From positions 806,001 to 870,000 of the forward strand of contig CAVPVW010000008.1 of assembly GCA_963709295.1 (NCBI GenBank): a DNA stretch of 64,000 nt. Direction: 5' to 3'. The stretch comes from JBGPQJ01 sp963709295. Its GTDB lineage: Bacteria > Chloroflexota > Anaerolineae > Anaerolineales > Villigracilaceae. Both the position numbers and the translations under genes were made by a program. Shown here piece after piece: positions 1 through 6,948 of this stretch (position 1 is the stretch's first letter; each line of letters starts with the position of its first letter). Under the pieces are notes generated by a model. The model was not told the origin of the DNA. It worked only from the letters and a program-made list of their open reading frames with translations, and made no database searches.

Positions 1-663
1 GAGGCGGATTTCTCCTTCCTGACAAAAGAAAAGGAAGCCGTCGTGTGGGTCAAGTCCGTGCCGGACCCGCGCCGCTTCGGCGTGGCGGAGCTCAAACCCG
101 ACGGGCACGTCAAACGCCTGATCGAGAAACCTCCGACGATCGAGAACGACCTCGCCATGGTCGGCTGCTACTACTTCCCCAGCGGCGAGGCGCTCATCAC
201 CGCCATCGAAGAACAGATGAAGCGCGACGTCCAGCTCAAGGGCGAGTTCTTCCTGGCGGATGCGGTCAACATCCTGCTCGAACAGGGAACAGCCATGCGC
301 CCGGAACGCATCACGACCTGGCTGGATACCGGCACGATCAGCGCCACGCTCGAGACCAATGTCTACATGCTCGACCACGGATGCGACAACTCTGCGGAGG
401 CCGCCAAACGCCCCGGCATGACCGTCCTCCCGCCGGTGTTCATCCACCCCTCGGCCAAAGTCGAGGGTTCGGTCATCGGTCCGCATGCCTCGGTGGGAGC
501 AGGCTGCGAGGTGCGCGGCAGCATCGTCCGGGACAGCATCCTGGAGGACGGGGCGGTGGTCATTGATTCGGTGTTGAGCGGCTCGTTCATCGGCCGGCAC
601 GCTAGAGTCAAGGGGCACGCCTCCGCGCTCAACACCGGGGATAATTCAAGTCTCCATCTTTAG
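1..663 (+). CDS. Sugar-1-phosphate nucleotidyltransferase, C-terminal part (5' truncated)
   Basis: The frame is open from the first base, so the gene begins upstream and about 220 residues are visible. The retained segment PDPRRFGVAELKPDG followed by LIEKP is typical of RmlA-like/GlmU-like nucleotidyltransferases, which make NDP-sugars from NTP and sugar-1-phosphate. WLDTGT near visible residue 110 is the usual metal-binding Asp region. The last 60 or so residues (VIGPHASVGAGCEV, SIVRDSILEDGAVV) have the hexapeptide periodicity of a left-handed beta-helix, as in the long two-domain members of the family. The sugar and nucleotide cannot be told from this part. It probably supplies precursors for envelope polysaccharide. 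Confidence 0.85.
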   Translation, partial: EADFSFLTKEKEAVVWVKSVPDPRRFGVAELKPDGHVKRLIEKPPTIENDLAMVGCYYFPSGEALITAIEEQMKRDVQLKGEFFLADAVNILLEQGTAMRPERITTWLDTGTISATLETNVYMLDHGCDNSAEAAKRPGMTVLPPVFIHPSAKVEGSVIGPHASVGAGCEVRGSIVRDSILEDGAVVIDSVLSGSFIGRHARVKGHASALNTGDNSSLHL

Positions 664-673
664 TGACGAAATG

Positions 674-709
674 GGCGGGACGAGGTGACATCCAGTCCTG
701 CCTTTTTTT
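674..709 (+). terminator. Intrinsic terminator after the nucleotidyltransferase
   Basis: GGCGGGAC at 674-681 pairs with GTCCTGCC at 695-702, allowing one G-U pair, and is followed at once by a run of seven T. It lies 11 bases past the stop codon. Confidence 0.7.
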
Positions 710-729
710 ATATAAAGCCGTAGAATATT

Positions 730-951
730 ATGGAAGACTTGGTCGAATGCCGCTCGGAGTCGAGTTACCCTGAGAGGCCGGTGGCGCTGACCTGGGATGG
801 AACACGTCACGAGGTGCAAACCGTCCTCAGCCGCTCGCGCAGCCCGCAGGGGATTAGTTTCCGGGTGCGGACGACCGACGGGCTGGTCTTCGAGCTTGAG
901 TACCTCACCGCCACCGACGCGTGGCGCATCACGCCAGTTCAGGAGGATTGA
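730..951 (+). CDS. Small hypothetical protein, 73 aa
   Basis: I do not recognise this protein. It is short, acidic and predicted soluble, with alternating beta-like segments (GISFRVRTTDGLVFELEY) and no Cys or membrane segment. Its stop codon overlaps the ATG of the following aminotransferase (TGATG), and the aminotransferase ribosome binding site AGGAGG at 941-946 lies inside its last codons. The two are therefore probably translated from one mRNA. Overlap coupling and normal codon use support it as a real gene. Confidence 0.6.
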   Translation: MEDLVECRSESSYPERPVALTWDGTRHEVQTVLSRSRSPQGISFRVRTTDGLVFELEYLTATDAWRITPVQED

Positions 952-2131
952 TGCAGGAAATCGGGAGCACCAAGTATCTCTCCAAGCGGGTCGCCGCGCT
1001 CAAGCCATCGGGCATCCGAAAATTCTTCGACATCGCCGCCACCATGAAGGACGTCATCTCGCTGGGCATCGGCGAGCCGGATTTCACCACGCCCAAGCCG
1101 ATCCTCGAGGCGGGCATCCGTTCGCTGCAACGCCGGCGAGACGCATTACACCTCGAACTCCGGCAAGCTCGAGCTGCGCAGCGCTGTTTCAGAGCAGATC
1201 TTCAACCGCTACGGCGTGCGCTACGACCCGGTGGACGAGATCATCATCACGGTGGGCGTCTCGGAGGCGCTCTACCTGACCATGACCGCCCTGCTCGACC
1301 CCGGCGACGAGGTGATCATCCCCACGCCGTGCTTCGTCTCCTACCAGGCGGAGGTGTACCTGGCGGGCGGCGTGCCGGTGGAGATACCCAGCAAACTCGA
1401 GGACGATTTCCAGCTCGACCCGGACCGCATCCGCGCGGCCATCACGCCCCGCACCAAGGTTATTTTTATCGGCTATCCGAGCAACCCCACCGGGGCGGTC
1501 GCCGAGCGCGACAAGCTGCTGGAGGTGGCAAAGATCGCCGAGGAGCACGACCTGATGCTCGTCTCGGACGAGATCTACGACCGGCTGGTGTACGACTTCG
1601 AGCATGTCTGCGTGCCCGGCGCTGGGCGAGAGCATCAAACAGCGCACCGTCCTGCTGGGCGGATTCTCCAAGAGCCACGCCATGACCGGCTGGCGCATCG
1701 GCTATGCCGCCGGCCCGGCGGATTTGATCAAAGGGCTGGTGCGCATCCACCAGTACACCATCATGTCCGCGCCGACCACTGCGCAGGACGCCGCGCTGGA
1801 AGGCCTGCGCAGCGGCGAGCCCTACGTGGAGGAGATGGTGGCGGAGTATGACCGCCGCCGGCGGTTGATCGTGGGCGGATTGAACAAGCTCGGGCTGACC
1901 ACCTTCGAGCCGCGCGGCGCGTTCTACGCCTTTCCGAAGATCGCCGCCTCCGGCATGGACGATGAGACCTTTGCCGAGACGCTGCTCAAGGAACAGCACG
2001 TGGCCGTGGTGCCGGGCAATGCCTTCGGCGCGGGCGGCGAGGGTTTCGTGCGCTGCTCCTACGCCACCGCCTACGAGAAGATCGAGGAAGCGCTGCAGCG
2101 AATGGAAAAATTCATGCAGAAGCACGGATAG
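951..2131 (+). CDS. Class I/II PLP-dependent aminotransferase (two frameshifts)
   Basis: This is a fold-type I aminotransferase of the aspartate/alanine aminotransferase group, moving an amino group between an amino acid and a 2-oxo acid. Seen: GIGEPDFTTP near the N-terminus, SNPTGA, SDEIYDRLVY, and GFSKSHAMTGWRIGY, whose Lys is the expected PLP-binding residue. The start is the ATG after AGGAGG at 941-946. The frame changes by +1 near 1130 and again near 1619. Joining the three pieces gives a continuous family-length protein of about 393 residues ending in EKFMQKHG. Both shifts are single extra bases, so sequencing error is likelier than decay. The amino acid substrate is not evident. Confidence 0.85.
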
Positions 2132-2138
2132 CAACCAC

Positions 2139-2180
2139 AGGGCGGAGGATTTTCCAAAGGGAACCTCCGCCCTTCTGATT
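2139..2180 (+). terminator. GC-rich hairpin between the aminotransferase and ppgK
   Basis: AGGGCGGAGG at 2139-2148 pairs perfectly with CCTCCGCCCT at 2164-2173, followed by TCTGATTT. The T tract is weak, so it may be a leaky terminator or attenuator ahead of ppgK. Confidence 0.5.
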
Positions 2181-2197
2181 TCAGCAGGAGGTGTCTG

Positions 2198-2968
2198 ATG
2201 AAGTTACTGGGTATTGATATCGGAGGAAGCGGCATCAAGGGTGCGCTGGTCGAGACCCGGACGGGGGAACTGGTCACGCCGCGTTACCGCATCCCAACCC
2301 CGGAGGGTGCCAAGCCCAAGGCCGTGGCCGAGGTGGTCGGAGAACTCGTCCAGCATTTCAAGTGGAAGGGAGCGGTGGGGATTGGGTTTCCCGCGATCAT
2401 CATCCACGGCGTGGCTTATTCAGCCGCCAATGTCTCGAAAAAATGGATCGGCACAAACGCCGAGGAACTCTTCAGCAAGGCCACGGGCTGCCCGGTGAGG
2501 GTGCTGAACGATGCCGATGCCGCCGGCCTGGCGGAGATGCGTTACGGCGCCGGGCGCAGGCAGCCCGGCACAGTGCTGGTCATCACCATCGGCACCGGGC
2601 TGGGGTCCGCCCTCTTCAGGGACGGTCTGCTCGTCCCCAACACGGAGTTCGGCCACATCGAGATGAACTGCGGCGACGCGGAAAAACAAGCGTCCGAAGC
2701 AGCCAAGATGCGCGAGAAACTCTCCTGGAAGGAATGGAGCGAGCGCTTCAACGAATACCTGCAGATGCTTGAGGCCCTGATCAGCCCGGACCTGATCATT
2801 TTGGGCGGCGGCGCGAGCAAGGAATCGGAAAAGTTCATGGACCGGCTTAACCTGCGGGCAAAAGTGGTCCCCGCCACCATGCTCAATGAAGCGGGCATCG
2901 TCGGCGCGGCGCTGGCGGCCGAGGAACTGGCGAAGAAGAAATCTGCCCGGAAATCACCGCGCAAATAA
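2198..2968 (+). CDS. ppgK: Polyphosphate glucokinase, ROK family
   Basis: Predicted to phosphorylate glucose to glucose-6-phosphate using polyphosphate and/or ATP in the cytoplasm. The 256-residue protein starts with the ROK phosphate-binding motif GIDIGGSGIKGALV, has the catalytic Asp region VRVLNDADAAGLAEMRYG at about residues 107-124, and the second phosphate loop VLVITIGTGLGSALF. Its length and the missing ROK zinc-binding Cys cluster fit the actinobacterial-type PpgK branch rather than ATP-only ROK glucokinases. The C-terminal tail is Lys/Arg rich. The start follows AGGAGGTGT at 2186-2194. The next gene begins 6 bases after the stop. Polyphosphate use is inferred from family likeness. 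Confidence 0.85.
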   Translation: MKLLGIDIGGSGIKGALVETRTGELVTPRYRIPTPEGAKPKAVAEVVGELVQHFKWKGAVGIGFPAIIIHGVAYSAANVSKKWIGTNAEELFSKATGCPVRVLNDADAAGLAEMRYGAGRRQPGTVLVITIGTGLGSALFRDGLLVPNTEFGHIEMNCGDAEKQASEAAKMREKLSWKEWSERFNEYLQMLEALISPDLIILGGGASKESEKFMDRLNLRAKVVPATMLNEAGIVGAALAAEELAKKKSARKSPRK

Positions 2969-2974
2969 AGGGGG

Positions 2975-3693
2975 ATGACCATGAAATTCCGCGTCGGGAT
3001 CGAAAATAACAATGAAGGCCGTTCCATCGCATGGGCGGTGGAGCACCCCGGTTGCTTTGCTCATGGAGATGACGCCGATGGCGCGCTCGCCAACCTGCCT
3101 CGGGATGCGATTCAGAGATATGCCAAATGGATCGGGCAGCGCGAAACACCCTGGATGGAAACAGATACGAAATTGAAGTGGTGATCGACGATGACGTGGG
3201 ATGTGTACTTCGTCAATGACGCACTGGAACGCGTACCCCAGGGAGATGATTCAGTACTCCGTCGAAGCCTGGTTCCAGTACGACTGGAAGCCCCTCACCG
3301 CCACGGACATCGAGCGCGCGTCTCAAGCTTCTCGCCTGGAGCCGGCAGGATCTGCTGGACACGGTCAAGGGACTCAGCCCCGAGAAACTCGCGCAGACCT
3401 ATCCCGGCGAACGCTGGAGCATTGAGGGTATCCTCAAGCACATCGGCGGCGGGGAATGGTGGTACCTCGAGCGCATCGGGTTTCCGAACCCGGTCAGCGA
3501 AAAGGATGTACCGGCTGACCCCTTCGAAAGACTGGAGATGGTGCGCAGCAACTTCAACTACGTCCTGCCCAAGCTGGATGGATTGCACATTGTCGCCGGG
3601 CTGGACGGCGAGTTCTGGAGCCCGCGCAAGAGCCTGAGACGTGCCTTGTGGCACGAGCGCGATCACACGGAGCACATCCGCAAGCTTCTATAA
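2975..3693 (+). CDS. HicB-like N-terminal domain joined to a DinB-like domain (frameshifted)
   Basis: The first 50 or so residues (RSIAWAVEHPGCFAHG, DADGALANLP) have the partial RNase H-like pattern of HicB antitoxins. After at least two frame changes between about 3150 and 3340, the frame ending at 3693 encodes a DinB-like four-helix protein: TYPGERWSIEGILKHIGGGE, then ALWHERDHTEHIRKLL, with the spaced His residues of the metal-binding DinB/DUF664 fold. Between them EMIQYSVEAWFQYDWKPL is readable in a third frame. The pieces sum to one protein of about 240 residues. No toxin gene is adjacent, so a HicA partner is unlikely. Function unknown. Confidence 0.65.
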
Positions 3694-3699
3694 ACAATT

Positions 3700-3723
3700 C
3701 AGGACGGGCGATTGCCCGTCCTG
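3700..3723. terminator. Bidirectional hairpin between converging genes
   Basis: CAGGACGGGC at 3700-3709 pairs perfectly with GCCCGTCCTG at 3714-3723 across a 4-base loop. It lies between the convergent DinB-like gene and the DEAD-box helicase gene. T tracts on either side are short. Confidence 0.6.
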
Positions 3724-3734
3724 ATACTTTATGC

Positions 3735-5413
3735 TTAAGCTCTCTCAACCACCATCAACTGCCGTTTGAAGCGGTAATCGCCATTGCGCGAGAGCACCTT
3801 GCCGACCAGCTCCTCCGGCACATCCACCAACGTATGGCCGTCTTCTATATAAATGCGACCCAGGGTATGCCCGGGGATGTCGGCGTGGTGGGCGAGTGTC
3901 CCGACCACGTCGGCGGGGCGCAGGCCGTGGTCCCGGCCGAGGCTGAGCGACAGGCGCACCATGCCGTTCTCATGCGAAACAGGCGAAGCCGTGGCGTGTG
4001 ATCCGCGCCCGGGACGTTTCTCCGCAAAAGGTTTTTCGCGGCGGACGGGTTTGCCCTCGCGCCGGCTGGATTCCGTCTTGCGGGACGATGAGGCCACCAC
4101 TTCCTGCACGGGAGCGATCGGACGCTGCTTCTCATCGAGGCGGGCGACCTTCAACGCGGCCGCCGCTATCTCTGACGGGTCATGCCCCTCTTCGATCAGG
4201 CGCGCGACCAGTTCGCGTTCCTGGCGGTAGCGCCCGCGCCCCAGCCAGACCTTGACCTGTTCCAGCAGCTGATTCTGCCGCTTCTGGAGGATGTCCTCTT
4301 CAGTGGGCAGGGTGGCCAGGGTCAGTTTCTGTTTGATGAAATATTCGACGTCCTTCAGCAGGCGCTTCTCGCGTGGCGTCACAAACGAGATGGCGATGCC
4401 GGTCTTGCCGGCGCGCCCGGTGCGCCCGATGCGGTGGACGTAGATCTCGGGGTCATCCGGCAGGTCATAGTTGAAGACGTGGGAGATGTCGTCGATGTCC
4501 AGGCCGCGGGCGGCGACATCGGTCGCCACCAGCACCTTGACCTGGTTCTGGCGGAAGCGGTTGAGCGTGCGCTCGCGCGATTCCTGGCTCAGGTCGCCGT
4601 TGAGCACCTCGGCTTGAAAGCCGCGCTGGGTGAGCGCATTGGCCAGCTCGCTGGTGCCGGCGCGGGTGCGGGCAAAGATCAGCGCGCTGGTGATCTCCTC
4701 CATCTCGAAGAGACGGGACAGGGCGGCGATCTTGTCGGCGCGGTTGACGAGGTAATAGCGCTGCTCGATGGCGGCCACCGTCACCTGTTCGCGCTGGATG
4801 GCGATCGACTGCGGGTCGCGCATGTATTTATCGGCCAGTTGGCGGATGCGGGGCGGGAGCGTGGCGGAGAACAACGCCGTCTGGCGGCTGGCGGGAGTCT
4901 TGGCGAGGATGGCTTCGATATCCTCCACAAAACCCATCGACAGCATCTCGTCCGCTTCGTCGAGCACGACCGTGCGGACGGCGCTCAGGTCGAGCACCTT
5001 CTGGTCGAGCAGGTCGAGCATGCGCCCGGGGGTGCCGACGACCACGTCCACGCCTTTTTGCAGGCGGGTCATCTGCCGGCTGTAGGACGAACCGCCGTAG
5101 ATCGCGAGCACGCGCACGTCGAGGTGCTTGCCGTATTCGTACACGGCGTTCGCCACCTGCATGGCCAGCTCGCGGGTGGGAGTCATGACCAGCGCCTGTG
5201 CGCGGCGCTGACCCGGTTCGAGGTTGTTGAGAAGGGGGAGGGCGAAGGCAGCCGTTTTACCGGTGCCGGTTTGGGCCTGGCCGATCACGTCCACGCCGGT
5301 GAGCATGAGCGGGATGATGGCAGACTGGATGGGGGTGGGCTCGGCATAGCCGCGTTCGGTAACCGCCTGCACCAGTTCGGGGCGCAGGTTTAAACAGAAA
5401 ATTCGGTGGTCAT
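3735..5413 (-). CDS. deaD: DEAD-box ATP-dependent RNA helicase with DbpA-type RNA-binding domain
   Basis: An RNA helicase of the CsdA/DeaD type, expected to unwind structured RNA in ribosome assembly and mRNA turnover. Motifs in order: Q motif GYAEPTPIQSAIIP, motif I AQTGTGKTAAF, PTRELAMQV, GTPGRMLD, DEADEMLSMGF, SAT, ATDVAARGLDID and HRIGRTGRAGKTG. After a basic linker, the last 75 residues match the DbpA RNA-binding domain (GRIYIEDGHTLVDVPEEL). The natural start is probably ATG at 5413 (MTTEFS), which needs a one-base frame change near 5395 to join LNLRPELVQAV. The open frame does continue upstream to 5594, but that extension is Cys-rich and unlike the family. Confidence 0.9.
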
Positions 5414-5896
5414 CTTTTTCCTTTGTCTGGCGGTCCGCTGTTTCGCAACAGGCCGGACCTGGAAGACACTCTTCTGATGACTCCGCCGAAGTTTCCTGAC
5501 AACACCGGTGCGCCTTCACAGGCGGCACCTGCCCATTGCAACAAAAACGCCCGACTCGCTTACATCGGGCAATCATTCGGAATAACCAAAACAATGTCCC
5601 TGAATTGTAGGCTTCTTTTCAGAAGCTGCGAGAGTATAACACGTTTTTAGGGAATTTAAAAAAACAATGCAGATAGTTAAGCTTATTCTCATCGGCTGTT
5701 TGTCCCATCCCCCATCCCCTTCCCAATGGGAAGGGGGGAAAGAAGCGAAAAAGATGTGTGTTCGGCGCTTCGCGCCTCCACACATCTTTTTCGCACAATA
5801 TCCATCCATAACGAGCCACCTAAAGCCATGAATCCAAAACCAACTTATTGTGGTTTAATGAATTAAGAAGTCCAAACCCTACCACGGAGGGACGAC
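5414..5896. other. Long intergenic region between deaD and the Cys-rich small gene
   Basis: About 480 bases lie between divergently transcribed genes. The stretch nearest deaD (5414-5640) would be its leader, and long structured leaders are common for cold-shock helicases. The middle is AT-rich (5640-5700) and could hold promoters for either direction, but no clear promoter is visible. Two strong hairpins occupy 5716-5794. I see no convincing gene here. Confidence 0.5.
5716..5794. repeat. Pair of strong intergenic palindromes
   Basis: First palindrome: CCCCTTCCC at 5716-5724 with GGGAAGGGG at 5728-5736, three-base loop. Second: a perfect 16-base arm at 5745-5760 (starts GCGAAAAAGATG) with its complement at 5779-5794, and an inner five-pair stem GGCGC/GCGCC at 5764-5776 inside the loop. 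Neither has the T tract of a terminator for the (+) strand. The arrangement resembles an interspersed REP-like unit. Confidence 0.7.
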
Positions 5897-6127
5897 ATGC
5901 CACCCATCACAAAACTCAAAGGCGCCAACATGGACATCGACCTGGCAACTCCCGCAGGCACCATCACCTGGCAGCAGGACGGATGCCCCTGGAACGAAGC
6001 CGAAGGGAAAAAGGAACATCGCTGTGCGGTGAAGAATGTCTCCACTTGCCCCTATTTCTGCGGCGTGGAATACCTCGACACGCTCTTATGCTGCTATCCA
6101 AATGAAAATCCATTCATAGGAAGATGA
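5897..6127 (+). CDS. Small cysteine-rich protein, 76 aa
   Basis: Unrecognised protein with six Cys at positions 30, 43, 51, 55, 65 and 66, including a CPYFC pair and adjacent CC. The spacing suggests a small zinc or iron-sulfur site, or disulfide-bonded knuckle, but no family is evident. There is no signal peptide. The start follows GGAGGG at 5887-5892; an internal ATG at residue 12 is possible. The DUF5680 gene begins only 4 bases after the stop, so they are probably cotranscribed. Confidence 0.65.
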   Translation: MPPITKLKGANMDIDLATPAGTITWQQDGCPWNEAEGKKEHRCAVKNVSTCPYFCGVEYLDTLLCCYPNENPFIGR

Positions 6128-6131
6128 CCCG

Positions 6132-6599
6132 ATGGATGCCTCCCTGCTCGATCAGTTGCACACCTTCATCATCCGCGCCAAACAAGCGACCTACGTGGGC
6201 GGCGGGCGGAATCTGCTCCCCTACCGTCTGGGCTCGCACGACCTGCAATTTATCGAGGGCGACTGGGCCTACCACGACAGCTACCTCGGCGAGAGTGATT
6301 TCATTGGCGAAGAGGCTGTGTACTACAAGCAAAAGGTCGTATGGGCGATGAACTATTTTGGCAGGATTCTCATCCCCGACAGGATCACCTCTGCGCAGGC
6401 CGGGGCGATGATCAAGTCCAGCCTCACCCGCATGTACGGCGAGGGACGCTTCCTGGGCGGGTTCGTGCATTCCGAGGGCGAGCTGACCTACGTCGATGCC
6501 AGCGAGGGCGACATCACCTACTTCACCGGCCGCGAATACATCCGCCGGGATAAGGAAGTGGTCTACGAGCTGGTCTACCACGGCGGACTGGTCAATTAA
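6132..6599 (+). CDS. DUF5680-domain protein
   Basis: 155 residues matching the DUF5680 pattern: an N-terminal helix (FIIRAKQATYVGGG), then the beta-rich core HDLQFIEGDWAYHDSYLG and GEEAVYYKQKVVWAMNYFG, ending in YELVYHGGLVN. In other bacteria this domain stands alone or follows an XRE-type DNA-binding domain. Here it stands alone, without a helix-turn-helix. The role is unknown; a ligand-sensing module is one idea. It follows the Cys-rich small gene with a 4-base gap. Confidence 0.75.
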   Translation: MDASLLDQLHTFIIRAKQATYVGGGRNLLPYRLGSHDLQFIEGDWAYHDSYLGESDFIGEEAVYYKQKVVWAMNYFGRILIPDRITSAQAGAMIKSSLTRMYGEGRFLGGFVHSEGELTYVDASEGDITYFTGREYIRRDKEVVYELVYHGGLVN

Positions 6600-6667
6600 T
6601 ACAAATGTCATCATTTTGTGCGATAATATAATCATATAATCCAACATACAGAGAAAAGGATACTGCC

Positions 6668-6808
6668 TTGGCTAAAGTAAACTACAAATACGAGAAACGC
6701 CAGAAGGAACTGGACAAAAAGAAAAAGAAGGACGAAAAGCTTCGACGCAAACAGGAAAAGAAGACTGTTCTACCTGCGGAGAACACGGAGCCGCCGAAGG
6801 AATCCTAG
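6668..6808 (+). CDS. Small highly basic protein, 46 aa
   Basis: A 46-residue protein beginning MAKVNYKYEKRQKEL and continuing as a Lys/Arg/Glu-rich helix, with an acidic Pro-containing tail. It belongs to a type of short conserved proteins starting MAK-[VI]-NY-x-YEKRQ seen in several phyla, whose function is not known to me. It uses a TTG start 7 bases after GAGAAAAGG. It is followed by a hairpin terminator. High charge suggests an RNA- or ribosome-associated role, which is inference. Confidence 0.7.
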   Translation: MAKVNYKYEKRQKELDKKKKKDEKLRRKQEKKTVLPAENTEPPKES

Positions 6809-6878
6809 CGCGTCCGATTTGGCGTGTATCAAAGCCCGGTCTGGTCAGCCCTTGATCCGGTCATGATAGTCGTACCTG

Positions 6879-6905
6879 GAGCGGCCGATGCGCCGCTCTT
6901 TTATT
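6879..6905 (+). terminator. Intrinsic terminator after the small basic protein gene
   Basis: GAGCGGC at 6879-6885 pairs with GCCGCTC at 6892-6898, followed by TTTTATTT. Confidence 0.65.
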
Positions 6906-6948
6906 TCCTCTATGTTTTCATACTTCTTTGTGGTTAAATTCACCCATT

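Noticed and set aside
4182..5393. Long open frame antisense to the DEAD-box helicase
   Set aside because: It mirrors the codon structure of deaD, has no family motif or ribosome binding site, and is composed of typical high-GC antisense residues.
5414..5594. N-terminal extension of the helicase
   Set aside because: Cys/Arg-rich and unlike any DEAD-box N-terminus; the ATG at 5413 gives the family-like MTTEF start after one corrected base.
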